In this document: one piece after another, positions 35,745 to 43,374 of the stretch | Layout of the letters: each line of letters opens with the position of its first letter | Numbering within the stretch: position 1 is the stretch's first letter | Origin: DATEOR01 sp035296905 | GTDB taxonomy: Bacteria > Actinomycetota > Thermoleophilia > Gaiellales > Gaiellaceae | Direction: 5' to 3' | DNA: 48,831 nucleotides | NCBI GenBank assembly: GCA_035296905.1 | Contig: DATHAA010000026.1 | Coordinates: 1-48,831 of the forward strand | Made by a program: the position numbers and the translations under genes | The notes under the pieces: generated by a model | What the model was told of the DNA's origin: nothing | Database searches by the model: none | What the model saw: the letters and a program-made list of their open reading frames with translations, nothing else

Positions 35745-36225
35745 TCTCACTGATCCTAACGAGGTCCTCGCGGCTTACTGCGACGGCAGTGTCGGGACCC
35801 AGCTCCGCAAGGAGCCGCTCGCGGGCGCCCGCGCCGGCCTCGACGAGCTCGACGCGGCGGCCGGCTCCGAGGTGGGCCAGGGCGACCGCGGCCAGCTCGG
35901 CCGGGGCGTCCGTGTAGACGCCGAGTCGCCGGCCAGTCGCGGCCAGCGCGCGTAGGGCCGTGGCCGCATCGGCGCTCGGCCGGAAGTGGACGGGCGCCCG
36001 GTCCTCCGCGAAGCGCTCGAGCGCGCCGCGCCAGTCGCCGACGCCGTGTTCGGCCCAGCGGTCGAGCTCCTCCGCCGCGGCGCCGCGATCCTCGGGGAGC
36101 ACCGAAGGATCCAGCGGTGCGATCGACGCGTAGCGCCGGGCCGCGTCCACGAGGAAGTCGTCCCAGAGCGGCCGCGTGTCGCCGAGCGCGCCGTCGAGGT
36201 CGATTGCGACCGGGCTCAGCGCCAT
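35725..36225 (-). CDS. HAD-superfamily hydrolase
   Basis: A 166-residue protein with motif I IDLDGALGDT (the usual DxD nucleophile pair) and motif II-like GVYTDAP; a helical cap lies between (about 20-90). The C-terminal acidic motif IV (GDxxxD) is not evident; the end reads VSREDLVR, so phosphatase activity may be weak or the protein may be shortened. It overlaps VanZ by 10 bases and the coiled-coil gene by 20. Confidence 0.75.
   Translation of the reverse strand: MALSPVAIDLDGALGDTRPLWDDFLVDAARRYASIAPLDPSVLPEDRGAAAEELDRWAEHGVGDWRGALERFAEDRAPVHFRPSADAATALRALAATGRRLGVYTDAPAELAAVALAHLGAGRRVELVEAGAGARERLLAELGPDTAVAVSREDLVRISESGSEES
35753..35758 (-). promoter_or_regulatory. -10 hexamer TAGGAT of the 35744 gene
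   Basis: Minus-strand TAGGAT, 8 bases before GTG 35744, inside the end of the HAD gene. Confidence 0.45.
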
Positions 36226-36554
36226 ACGCGGACTGCGATAGCGACGCCGACGGCGGCGCCGGCAGTGTCGATGAGCCAGTCCACGGGCGAGCCGTGGCGT
36301 CCCGCGACGAAGGTCTGGTGGAACTCGTCGGTGACCGCAAAGGCGGAGGCGAGGAGAAGGGCTGCCGGCGCGTGGCGGACGGCGCGGTAGAGGAGCACTC
36401 CCAGCAGCGCGTATTCCGCCGTGTGCGCGATCTTCCGCAGGACGAGGTCCCAGGTGCCGAGGCCGGTGCCGAGATCCGGCACGGACGAGAGGGTGAAGAT
36501 CACCGCGGCCCAGAGAACGACCGGGATCCAAGGGCTGATGCGGGTTGCGGTCAC
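36216..36554 (-). CDS. VanZ-family membrane protein
   Basis: A 112-residue protein with three or four membrane spans. The VanZ/RDD-like motif KIAHTAEYALLGVLLYR and the later VTDEFHQTFVAGRHGSPVDWLID (as FHQTFVAGRHGSPVDW) are diagnostic of VanZ-like proteins. VanZ itself gives low teicoplanin resistance, but most homologues, including this one, cannot be assigned that role. GTG 36554 follows TACGCT by 6 bases. Confidence 0.87.
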   Translation of the reverse strand: MTATRISPWIPVVLWAAVIFTLSSVPDLGTGLGTWDLVLRKIAHTAEYALLGVLLYRAVRHAPAALLLASAFAVTDEFHQTFVAGRHGSPVDWLIDTAGAAVGVAIAVRVWR

Positions 36555-36560
36555 GCACAG

Positions 36561-36566
36561 AGCGTA
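36561..36566 (-). promoter_or_regulatory. -10 hexamer TACGCT of the VanZ-HAD pair
   Basis: Minus-strand TACGCT ends 6 bases before GTG 36554; same sequence and spacing as tsaE. Confidence 0.55.
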
Positions 36567-36637
36567 GTGCCTCGACGGGGGGATGGCCCGAAGTTGCGTT
36601 CCAGCCGATCCATCTGGCAGGTTCTTCCACCAGCGTC

Positions 36638-37105
36638 ATGGCATTCGCGGCCCACAACCAGGAGCGGGACCTCCCGCTCGGAGAGCTGACCGTCCGCGCC
36701 GGGCTTCTCTCGTCGGTGCAGCTCGACGCTGCGCTCGCAGCGGCCCGGGCCAGTGGACGCCGGCTGGGCGAGGTGCTCGTCGAGGACGAGCTCGTGGACG
36801 AGCGGGAGCTCGCCCAGATCGTCGCCCAGCAAGAGGGGCTCGAGTTCGTCGACCTCGGCAAGCACGACCTCGACCACGAGGCCCTCGACCTGCTCTCGGA
36901 GTCCTCGGCGCGCCGGTACCTGGCGCTTCCGTACAAGCTCGAAGGCACTGCGGTCTGCGTCGTCATCGGCGACCCGTCCGACGACGCCGCTCTCGACGCC
37001 GTCCTCGGCGAGATGGAGCGCCCCGTGCGCTTCGTCGTCGCGACCCGCACCGAGGTCGAAGCCGCCCTTCGCGAAGCGTTCGGCGACCCATTCACGGCCG
37101 CCTGA
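36638..37105 (+). CDS. GspE/PilB N-terminal (MshEN-type) domain protein
   Basis: A 155-residue stand-alone domain like the N-terminus of type II secretion and type IV pilus ATPases: LGELTVRAGLLSSVQLDAAL, then RRLGEVLVEDELVDERELAQIVAQQEGLEFVDL (as LGEVLVEDELVDERELAQ) and a second strand part (LPYKLEGTAVCVVIGDPSDD). In PilB relatives this domain can bind c-di-GMP; no ATPase domain is attached here, so a regulatory role is possible but unproved. No -10 hexamer in the usual place. Confidence 0.78.
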   Translation: MAFAAHNQERDLPLGELTVRAGLLSSVQLDAALAAARASGRRLGEVLVEDELVDERELAQIVAQQEGLEFVDLGKHDLDHEALDLLSESSARRYLALPYKLEGTAVCVVIGDPSDDAALDAVLGEMERPVRFVVATRTEVEAALREAFGDPFTAA

Positions 37106-37123
37106 TAGCCTCCCGCCACACAT

Positions 37124-37268
37124 AAGGCGAGCGGAAAGGGAAGCCGGTGCGAGTCCGGCACGGTCCCGCCGCTGTAAGGGGAGACGCTCTCCGCCCGAAT
37201 GCCACTGGCGCGAGCCGGGAAGGCGGCGCGAGAGGGAGCCTCGAGTCAGAAGACCTGCCGCCCGCCTT
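37124..37268 (+). promoter_or_regulatory. Cobalamin (B12) riboswitch
   Basis: The whole class is visible: P1 stem AAGGCGAGCGG (37124-37134) against CCGCCCGCCTT (37258-37268), the GCCGGTGCGAGTCCGGC core hairpin with CGGTCCCGCCGCTGTAA (conserved B12 box), ATGCCACTGG, and GTCAGAAGACCTGCC at the 3' side. The lipoprotein Shine-Dalgarno GGAGG is 23 bases beyond P1, so control could be translational. It governs the lipoprotein and ECF transporter that follow. Confidence 0.95.
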
Positions 37269-37299
37269 CAGATCCGTTCCCCTCGCGGAAGGAGGAAAC

Positions 37300-37731
37300 G
37301 TGCTTCGTCGATCCTTTGCAGCACTGCTGTTCGCCTGCGCGCTCGCCGCGTGCGGCGGGAACTCGAGCTCGGCGCCGGCCACACAGGCAGGCACTGCGAC
37401 GCAGGCCGAGGCGGGTGCCGCGATCCTCGTCACCACCGATTGCGGCGGAACCGTCCTTACGGCGAAGACGCCTGTGGATGCCGGCCAGAACGCCATGCGC
37501 GCGCTCGACCGGGTCGCCGACATCGAGACGGACTCGGGCGGCAAGTTCGTGACGAAGATCGAAGGTGTCGAGCAGGATGAGGGCAAGAAGCTCGCCTGGC
37601 TCTACTACGTCAACGGCAAGCCCGCGGACAAGGGCGCCGCCGAGGTGAAGCTCGCCGCCGGCGACGTCGAGTGGTGGGATCTTCACAACTGGGAGAAGGA
37701 GTGCGCCTCGGTACCGCCCGACGCGCAGTAA
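37300..37731 (+). CDS. DUF4430 (transcobalamin-like) lipoprotein
   Basis: A 143-residue lipoprotein: signal peptide with lipobox LAAC (C18), a short Ser/Ala/Thr-rich linker, then a DUF4430 domain (about 45-140) with KKLAWLYYVNGKPADKGA and a strand-rich C-terminus ending DLHNWEKEC. The domain is related to the C-terminal domain of transcobalamin and intrinsic factor. The gene is the first after a cobalamin riboswitch and overlaps ecfT, so I infer an outer-face capture protein for cobalamin or a related corrinoid feeding the ECF transporter. Shine-Dalgarno GGAGG is 5-6 bases before GTG 37300. Confidence 0.85.
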   Translation: MLRRSFAALLFACALAACGGNSSSAPATQAGTATQAEAGAAILVTTDCGGTVLTAKTPVDAGQNAMRALDRVADIETDSGGKFVTKIEGVEQDEGKKLAWLYYVNGKPADKGAAEVKLAAGDVEWWDLHNWEKECASVPPDAQ

Positions 37732-38429
37732 GGCTCGCGCCCGTTCCCGCGGCGGCCCTGCTCGCGGCCGCTGCGGTGGCGGCGCTTCTCATGGACCACG
37801 TGCTGCCGCTCGCGCTTCTCACGGCGGCACTGCTTCTTCTCTGCTTGCAGGCGCAGACGAGGCTCAGGCCCTACCTCTTCGGAACCGGCAGCGCGGCTCT
37901 CGGGGTCTTCCTGGTCTGGCCGTTTCTCCAGTCGACCGGTATCGACGTGATCTGGGAAGGGCCGATTGTCCCCGTCATCGGCCAGCTGGACGTGACGTGG
38001 GAGGAGATCGAGCTTGCGGCCGTCTCCGCGCTTCGGCTCGCCGCTGTCGGGCTCGCGTTCTCCGCCTATGCGCTCCTCCTCGACCACGACAGGCTCGTCG
38101 CCAGCGCCTCGTTCGCGCGACGCTCTGCGCTCGCCGTCGCGCTCGCGACGCGCCTCGTTCCGACCCTCGAGCGCGACGCGGCCGGGCTCGCCGAGGCCGT
38201 GCGGGGGAGGGGAGTAGAGGTTGCAGGCGTTCGCGGGCACGCACGCCTCCTCTCGCCCCTCGTGGCGGGATCCCTGGAGCGGGCCGCCAACCTGGCCGAG
38301 GCGATGGAGGCGCGCGGATTCGGCGGAGGCGCTCCCACCCGGGCCCCGAGCCCGGATTGGAGGTTTGCCGACTATGCGGCGCTCGCGGCCGGAGCTGCGC
38401 TCGTCGCGGCGGCGGTGTTGTGGCTCTAG
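37701..38429 (+). CDS. ecfT: ECF transporter T component (EcfT/CbiQ-like)
   Basis: A 242-residue membrane protein with four or five spans. The EcfT signature is present in the second half: LVPTLERDAAGLAEAVRGRG and LAEAMEARGFGGG, the two Ala-Arg-Gly coupling helices that contact the ATPases. GTG 37701 is chosen over GTG 37671 because GGGAG lies just upstream. It overlaps the lipoprotein by 31 bases and the ATPase gene by 10. Confidence 0.9.
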   Translation: MRLGTARRAVRLAPVPAAALLAAAAVAALLMDHVLPLALLTAALLLLCLQAQTRLRPYLFGTGSAALGVFLVWPFLQSTGIDVIWEGPIVPVIGQLDVTWEEIELAAVSALRLAAVGLAFSAYALLLDHDRLVASASFARRSALAVALATRLVPTLERDAAGLAEAVRGRGVEVAGVRGHARLLSPLVAGSLERAANLAEAMEARGFGGGAPTRAPSPDWRFADYAALAAGAALVAAAVLWL

Positions 38430-39763
38430 TCGACGTCAGCGGCTTGGAGTTCAGCTATCCCGGCGCAACGCAGCCGGCTCTCGAAGACATCTCGCTTCGG
38501 CTCGAGCCGGGCGAGGTCGTCGCGCTGCTAGGCCCTTCCGGGTCAGGGAAGTCGACCCTCCTGCGCGCGCTCACCGGGCTCGTCCCTCACTTTCACGGCG
38601 GGCGCTTCGCCGGCAGCGTGCTCATCGCCGGAGTGGACACCCGCCGGTCGCGGCCGGCGGTGCTCGCCGGAACGACGGCGGCCGTCTTCCAGGATCCCGA
38701 GGACCAGGTCGTCATGGCGCTCGTCCGGAACGAGGTCGCCTTCGGGCTCGAGAACCTCGGGGTGCCGTCCCCAGAGATCTGGCCGCGGACGGATGAAGCG
38801 CTCGAAGCCGTCGGCGCTCTTCACCTCGCCGAGCGGCGTACGTCCGAGCTCTCGGGAGGCGAGCTCCAGCGTGTCTGCCTGGCCTCGGCGCTCGCGCTTC
38901 GCCCCAGGCTCCTGCTTCTCGACGAGCCAACCTCGCAGCTCGACCCCGAGGCCGCCGAGCGCTTCCTCGCGCTTGTCAGCGAGCTCGGCGTGGCGACCGT
39001 TCTCTCCGAGCAGCGCACCGGGCGGGCGCTGGGCCTGGCCGACCGGGTGCTCTTCATGGAGGGCGGCCGGATCCTCGCCGACGCCGTGCGCGACGACGGC
39101 CTCGCCTGGCTCGCTGAGCACCGCGCCCATTACCTGCCGCCGCAGGCGGAGTCCCCGGGGGGCGCTTTCGCGGGCGAAACGGTCTGCCGGCTGGACGGTG
39201 TGAGGTTCGTGTACCGCGGCGGCGTAGATGTGCTCGGCGGCGCCTCCCTCGAGGTGAGCCGCGGCGAGGTCGTCGCGCTGGAAGGTCCGAACGGGTCGGG
39301 GAAGACGACGCTGGCGAAGATCGCCGCCGGCTTGCTCGAGCCCGCTGCCGGCACCGCGTGGCGCGATGGACGGGCCGGCTATCTGAGCCAGGATCCGGGC
39401 CGCTACCTCGTCCGTGACCGCGTTATCGACGAGGTCGCCCTCGGAGTCGGCGGGGACTGCGGGCGCGCGCTCTCGGCCCTGGGGCGCGTCGGGCTGGCCT
39501 GGGCGGCCGAGCGCCATCCGCGCGACCTCTCGAGCGGCGAGCGTGAGCGGCTGGGGCTTGCAGCGGTGGCCGTGACCGAGCCCGATCTCCTCGTTCTCGA
39601 CGAGCCGACGCGGGGGATCGACCCGGACCGCAAGGCGGAGATCGCGGACTGGCTCTCGGAGTACGCGGCCGGGGGGCGAGGCGTCCTGGTGGCCACCCAC
39701 GACCGCACCTTTCCCGTCGACCGGCGCGTGTCACTCGAGAGCGAGGCTCTTCTTGCCGCATAG
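38420..39763 (+). CDS. ECF transporter ATPase, two fused ABC domains
   Basis: A 447-residue fusion of two CbiO-type nucleotide-binding domains. Domain 1: Walker A GPSGSGKST (K44), LSGGELQR, LLLLDEPTSQLD. Domain 2: GPNGSGKTT (K295), LSSGERERLG, VLDEPTRGID and VATHDRTF with the switch His. In domain 1 the switch position reads VLSEQRTG, with Gln198 where His is normal (SEHR), so one site may hydrolyse poorly. The two domains would form the A-A' dimer of the ECF complex. Confidence 0.93.
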   Translation: MALVDVSGLEFSYPGATQPALEDISLRLEPGEVVALLGPSGSGKSTLLRALTGLVPHFHGGRFAGSVLIAGVDTRRSRPAVLAGTTAAVFQDPEDQVVMALVRNEVAFGLENLGVPSPEIWPRTDEALEAVGALHLAERRTSELSGGELQRVCLASALALRPRLLLLDEPTSQLDPEAAERFLALVSELGVATVLSEQRTGRALGLADRVLFMEGGRILADAVRDDGLAWLAEHRAHYLPPQAESPGGAFAGETVCRLDGVRFVYRGGVDVLGGASLEVSRGEVVALEGPNGSGKTTLAKIAAGLLEPAAGTAWRDGRAGYLSQDPGRYLVRDRVIDEVALGVGGDCGRALSALGRVGLAWAAERHPRDLSSGERERLGLAAVAVTEPDLLVLDEPTRGIDPDRKAEIADWLSEYAAGGRGVLVATHDRTFPVDRRVSLESEALLAA

Positions 39764-40427
39764 GGTCACGCTCCTGGCAGCTGCGGCCGCCCTCGGGGTC
39801 GGCGCCTGGGCCGCCCTCGACCCGGACCGCGGCGGTCTCGCCGTGCTGCTCGCCGGGATCGCCGTGCTGATCGCGGGCGCCGGTTGGCTCGAAGGCGGGA
39901 CGAAGTCCGCCAAGGATCTGACCCTGATCGCGACGATCGCGGGCGTCGCGGCAGCCGCCCGCGTTCTCTTCGCCCCGCTGCCGGGGGTTCAGCCGGTGAC
40001 GGTGATCGCGGTCGTCGCGGGGACCGCGCTCGGCCCGCGGCGCGGCTTTGCAGTCGGCGCTCTTGCCGCGCTCGCCTCGAACTTCTTCCTCGGCCAGGGG
40101 GTGTGGACGCCCTGGCAGATGCTTGCCTGGGGCTGCTGCGGCGTCGCGGGCGGGCTGCTGCCGAAGGCGCTCCGCGGCCGCTGGGCCCTCGCGGGCGTGT
40201 GCTTCGTGCTCGGCCTCGGTTTCAGCGTCTTCATGGACGTCTGGGAGTGGTATGCGTTCTTCCCGCACACGTGGGCGGCTCTCACGCTGCAGATCGCCCG
40301 CGGATTCCCGTTCGACATAGCGCACGCCGCTGGCAACGTGATCCTCGCCCTCGCCGCGGGACCGGAGCTCCGGCGCGTGCTCGAGCGCTACGAGCGGCGA
40401 ACGCGGGTCGAAATCGCATGGGCCTAG
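39753..40427 (+). CDS. ECF transporter S component, probably for cobalamin
   Basis: A 224-residue membrane protein with about six spans, layout typical of an S component. Key segments are LGPRRGFAVGALAALASNFF and LGQGVWTPWQMLAWGCCGVAGG. Substrate is inferred from the cobalamin riboswitch at the head of the operon, not from sequence. TTG 39753 overlaps the ATPase gene by 11 bases. The stop TAG is also the start of the cinA -10 hexamer. Confidence 0.83.
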   Translation: MPHRVTLLAAAAALGVGAWAALDPDRGGLAVLLAGIAVLIAGAGWLEGGTKSAKDLTLIATIAGVAAAARVLFAPLPGVQPVTVIAVVAGTALGPRRGFAVGALAALASNFFLGQGVWTPWQMLAWGCCGVAGGLLPKALRGRWALAGVCFVLGLGFSVFMDVWEWYAFFPHTWAALTLQIARGFPFDIAHAAGNVILALAAGPELRRVLERYERRTRVEIAWA

Positions 40428-40430
40428 AAT
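40425..40430 (+). promoter_or_regulatory. -10 hexamer TAGAAT of the CinA-like gene
   Basis: TAGAAT ends 7 bases before GTG 40438. Its first three bases are the stop codon of the upstream ECF gene. Confidence 0.6.
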
Positions 40431-40437
40431 CGCGCGC

Positions 40438-41157
40438 GTGGCGCGCGCAGTCATCCTCACCGTCGGGAACGAGATCGTCTCCGGGGACACCGAGAACACG
40501 AACGCGTCCTGGCTGGCGCGGCGCCTGGCCGAGCTAGGCGTCGAGGTGCGGCTGATCGCTGCGGTTCGCGACGAGATCGAGGAGATCGCCGCCTTCCTCC
40601 GCGCCGAGGCGCCGAGGGTCCAGCACGTCTTCGTGACGGGCGGCCTCGGGGGGACACCAGACGACATCACGCGCGAGGGCGTCGCGGCTGCATTCGGGCG
40701 GGAGTGCGAGGAGATTGCCGAGGTGGCAGCCGTCCTCCGCGACCGGTTCGAGCCGCGCGGCCTGGGCGACTACGCCGCGCGGTGGGCCTGCCTCCCTCGC
40801 GGGGCCGAGCCGCTCATGAACCCGCTCGGGGGTGCGCCCGGCTTCGTGATCGAGAACGTCGTCGTCCTGCCCGGCCTCCCGAGCGAGATGGAGGCGATGT
40901 TCGAGACCGTCGCGGACCGGTTCGCCGGCCGGCCGATCGAGACATGGCGTCGCAGCTACCGCACGGGGGAGGGCCAGATCGTCGGTGTCCTCGAGGAGGC
41001 AACGCGCCTGCATCCGGAGGTCACAGTTGGGAGCTACCCGCGCTTCCTCGACGACGGGCCGGAGGTGACGGTCGTCCTCAAGTCAGCTGACGAGGAGGCT
41101 CTCGCGGCGGCGACCGCATGGGTCGAGTCCGCCTTGGCCGATCACTCGGCTCGCTAG
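40438..41157 (+). CDS. CinA N-terminal (MoCF-type) domain protein
   Basis: A 239-residue protein with the MoCF/CinA fold: ILTVGNEIVSGDTENTNASWLARRL, FVTGGLGGTPDDITREG, PGFVIENVVVLPGLPSEMEAMF (as VVVLPGLPSEMEAM). In CinA this domain is linked to ADP-ribose or CoA pyrophosphatase activity. The NMN amidohydrolase C-terminal domain (PncC) is missing, so this is the stand-alone short type. Its stop TAG is also the start of the pcrA -10 hexamer. Confidence 0.85.
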   Translation: MARAVILTVGNEIVSGDTENTNASWLARRLAELGVEVRLIAAVRDEIEEIAAFLRAEAPRVQHVFVTGGLGGTPDDITREGVAAAFGRECEEIAEVAAVLRDRFEPRGLGDYAARWACLPRGAEPLMNPLGGAPGFVIENVVVLPGLPSEMEAMFETVADRFAGRPIETWRRSYRTGEGQIVGVLEEATRLHPEVTVGSYPRFLDDGPEVTVVLKSADEEALAAATAWVESALADHSAR

Positions 41158-41160
41158 GCT
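41155..41160 (+). promoter_or_regulatory. -10 hexamer TAGGCT of pcrA
   Basis: TAGGCT ends 6 bases before GTG 41167. TAG is also the stop codon of the CinA-like gene. Confidence 0.6.
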
Positions 41161-41166
41161 GGGGTC

Positions 41167-43314
41167 GTGGCGGTCACGTCGCCCGATCAGTACCTCGCGG
41201 ACCTGAATCCCGCCCAGCGGGAGGCCGTGCTCGCGACCGAAGGCCCGGTGCTCGTCGTCGCAGGGGCCGGCTCCGGGAAGACGCGCGTGCTCACATACCG
41301 GATCGCCCACCTCGTGTCGGCGGTCGGCGTGAAGCCGCAGGAGATCCTCGCCATCACCTTCACGAACAAGGCGGCGGGCGAGATGCGGGAGCGGCTCGAA
41401 GGCGTCCTCGGCGGTATTGCGCGGACGATGTGGGTGATGACGTTCCACTCGGCCTGTGGGCGCATCCTCAGGACCGAGGCGCCGAAGCTCGGCTACCGCT
41501 CGAACTTCACGATCTACGACCAGGCCGACCAGGTGCGGGTCGTAAAGCTGTGCCTGGAGGAACTCGAGCGCGACCCGAAGCGCTTCGTCCCGCGCGGGAT
41601 CCACTCGCAGATCTCGAACGCCAAGAACCTACTGATCACCCCCGACGACTACAAGGCGCGCATTTCGTCGTTCTACGACCAGACCGTCGCCGACGTCTAC
41701 GAGCTCTACCAGGGACGGCTCTTCGCGTCGAACGCGGTCGATTTCGACGATCTCCTCATGCTCACCGTGCAGGTGCTGGAGCGCTTTCCCGAGGCGCGAA
41801 AGCGCTGGCAAAAGGCATTCCGGTATGTCCTCGTCGACGAGTACCAGGACACGAACCACGCGCAGTATCGGCTGCTGCAGCTCCTCGCCGGCGAGCACCA
41901 GAACGTCTTCGCCGTCGGCGATCCCGATCAGTCCATCTACGCCTTCCGCGGGGCGGACATCCGCAACATCATGGAGTTCGAGCGCGACTTCGGCGGGGCC
42001 AAGCAGATCGCCCTCGAGCAGAACTACCGCTCGACGAACGCGATCCTGCGCGCGGCGAACGCCGTCATCTCGGAGAACCGCGAGCGCAAGCCGAAGAACC
42101 TCTGGAGTGAGCTCGGCGAAGGCGATCCGATCCGGGTCATCGAGGTCGAGGACGAGCACGCGGAGGCGCGCTTCGTCGCCGCCGAGATCGCAGGCCTCGT
42201 GGATGAGGGCTTCGCGGGCTCGGAGATCGCGATCTTCTACCGGACGAATGCGCAGTCGCGAGTGCTCGAGGACGTGCTCGTCCGCCAGGACATTCCGTAC
42301 CAGGTGATCGGCGGGCCGAAGTTCTACGAGCGCGCGGAGATCAAGGACGCGATCGCCTACCTCCAGGTGATCGACAACCCGTCCGACGCAATTTCGCTCA
42401 TCCGGATCGCGAACCGGCCGCGCCGCGGGATCGGGGACGCGTCGCTCGCCCGCGTGCGCGCCTACGCGGACGCGCACGGGCTCTCGCTCTGGGAGGCGCT
42501 GGAGTATCCCGAGGAGGCGGGCTGCGGAGGCGCGCCGCTCAAAGCGATCGACAAGTTCCGCACGCTGATGCAGTCGTCCATGGCCGGGGCGCTCGAGCTG
42601 TCCGTGCCCGAGCTCCTCGAGCGCGTCCTCGACCAGAGCGGCTATCTCGAGTCCCTCGAGGCCGAGCGGACGATCGAGGCGCAGGGACGCATGGAGAACC
42701 TGATGGAGCTCGTCGGCGTCGCCCGCGAGTACCAGGAGAGCGCCGAGAGCCCAAGCCTCTCCGAGTTCCTGCAGCAGATCTCCCTGTTCTCGGACCAGGA
42801 CGCGATCGAGGAGGAGCGCAGCCTCGTCACGCTCATGACGCTGCACAACGCGAAGGGCCTCGAGTTCCGCGCGGTCTTCCTCATCGGAATGGAGGAGGGC
42901 GTCTTCCCGCACTCGCGCTCCATCGAGGAGCAGGGGCTCGAGGAGGAGCGGCGGCTCTGCTACGTGGGTCTCACTCGAGCCCAGGAGCGGCTTGTCCTCA
43001 CGCACGCCGCCGCCCGCTCGCTCTGGGGCTCTCGCGGCTACAACCTGCCGAGCCGCTTCCTCGACGAGCTGCCGCAGGAGGAGATCGAACGCGACCGGCT
43101 GCGGCCGTCCTCGTGGACCGGCTACGGCGCGCCGACGGTCACGGTCCGCCGCGACGTGCCGTCTCTCTCCACCGGCGACTCCGTGCGCCACTCCACCCTT
43201 GGTGAGGGCGTCGTCACGGCCATCGCGTCTGATGGGATCGTCACCGTGCGCTTCGCCGACGACGGGGTCGAGCGGCGCCTGATGCTCGAATACGCACCGC
43301 TCGAAAAGGTCTAG
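41167..43314 (+). CDS. pcrA: UvrD/PcrA-type superfamily 1 DNA helicase
   Basis: A 715-residue 3'-5' helicase for repair and rolling-circle replication. Walker A AGAGSGKT (K38), AITFTNKAA, VDFDDLL, VDEYQDTN, AVGDPDQSIYAFRGAD, YRSTNAIL, LMTLHNAKGLEF, YVGLTRAQERL complete the motif set. A C-terminal Tudor-like segment (VRHSTLGEGVVTAI, then DDGVERRLMLEYAPLEKV) is as in PcrA, where it contacts RNA polymerase. No LexA box upstream. Confidence 0.96.
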   Translation: MAVTSPDQYLADLNPAQREAVLATEGPVLVVAGAGSGKTRVLTYRIAHLVSAVGVKPQEILAITFTNKAAGEMRERLEGVLGGIARTMWVMTFHSACGRILRTEAPKLGYRSNFTIYDQADQVRVVKLCLEELERDPKRFVPRGIHSQISNAKNLLITPDDYKARISSFYDQTVADVYELYQGRLFASNAVDFDDLLMLTVQVLERFPEARKRWQKAFRYVLVDEYQDTNHAQYRLLQLLAGEHQNVFAVGDPDQSIYAFRGADIRNIMEFERDFGGAKQIALEQNYRSTNAILRAANAVISENRERKPKNLWSELGEGDPIRVIEVEDEHAEARFVAAEIAGLVDEGFAGSEIAIFYRTNAQSRVLEDVLVRQDIPYQVIGGPKFYERAEIKDAIAYLQVIDNPSDAISLIRIANRPRRGIGDASLARVRAYADAHGLSLWEALEYPEEAGCGGAPLKAIDKFRTLMQSSMAGALELSVPELLERVLDQSGYLESLEAERTIEAQGRMENLMELVGVAREYQESAESPSLSEFLQQISLFSDQDAIEEERSLVTLMTLHNAKGLEFRAVFLIGMEEGVFPHSRSIEEQGLEEERRLCYVGLTRAQERLVLTHAAARSLWGSRGYNLPSRFLDELPQEEIERDRLRPSSWTGYGAPTVTVRRDVPSLSTGDSVRHSTLGEGVVTAIASDGIVTVRFADDGVERRLMLEYAPLEKV

Positions 43315-43351
43315 TGCCCCACCCAGCAATACACGCCTGCTTCTCGGGGCA
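43315..43351 (+). terminator. Possible hairpin after pcrA
   Basis: TGCCCC (43315-43320) pairs with GGGGCA (43346-43351) around a 25-base loop, right at the pcrA stop. No T-run. Confidence 0.3.
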
Positions 43352-43374
43352 GCATCACTGGACGGGGTACTAGC

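Noticed and set aside
43368..43373. TACTAG as the -10 box of the Eis-like gene
   Set aside because: It ends one base before the GTG, outside the 6-9 base spacing of the other genes.
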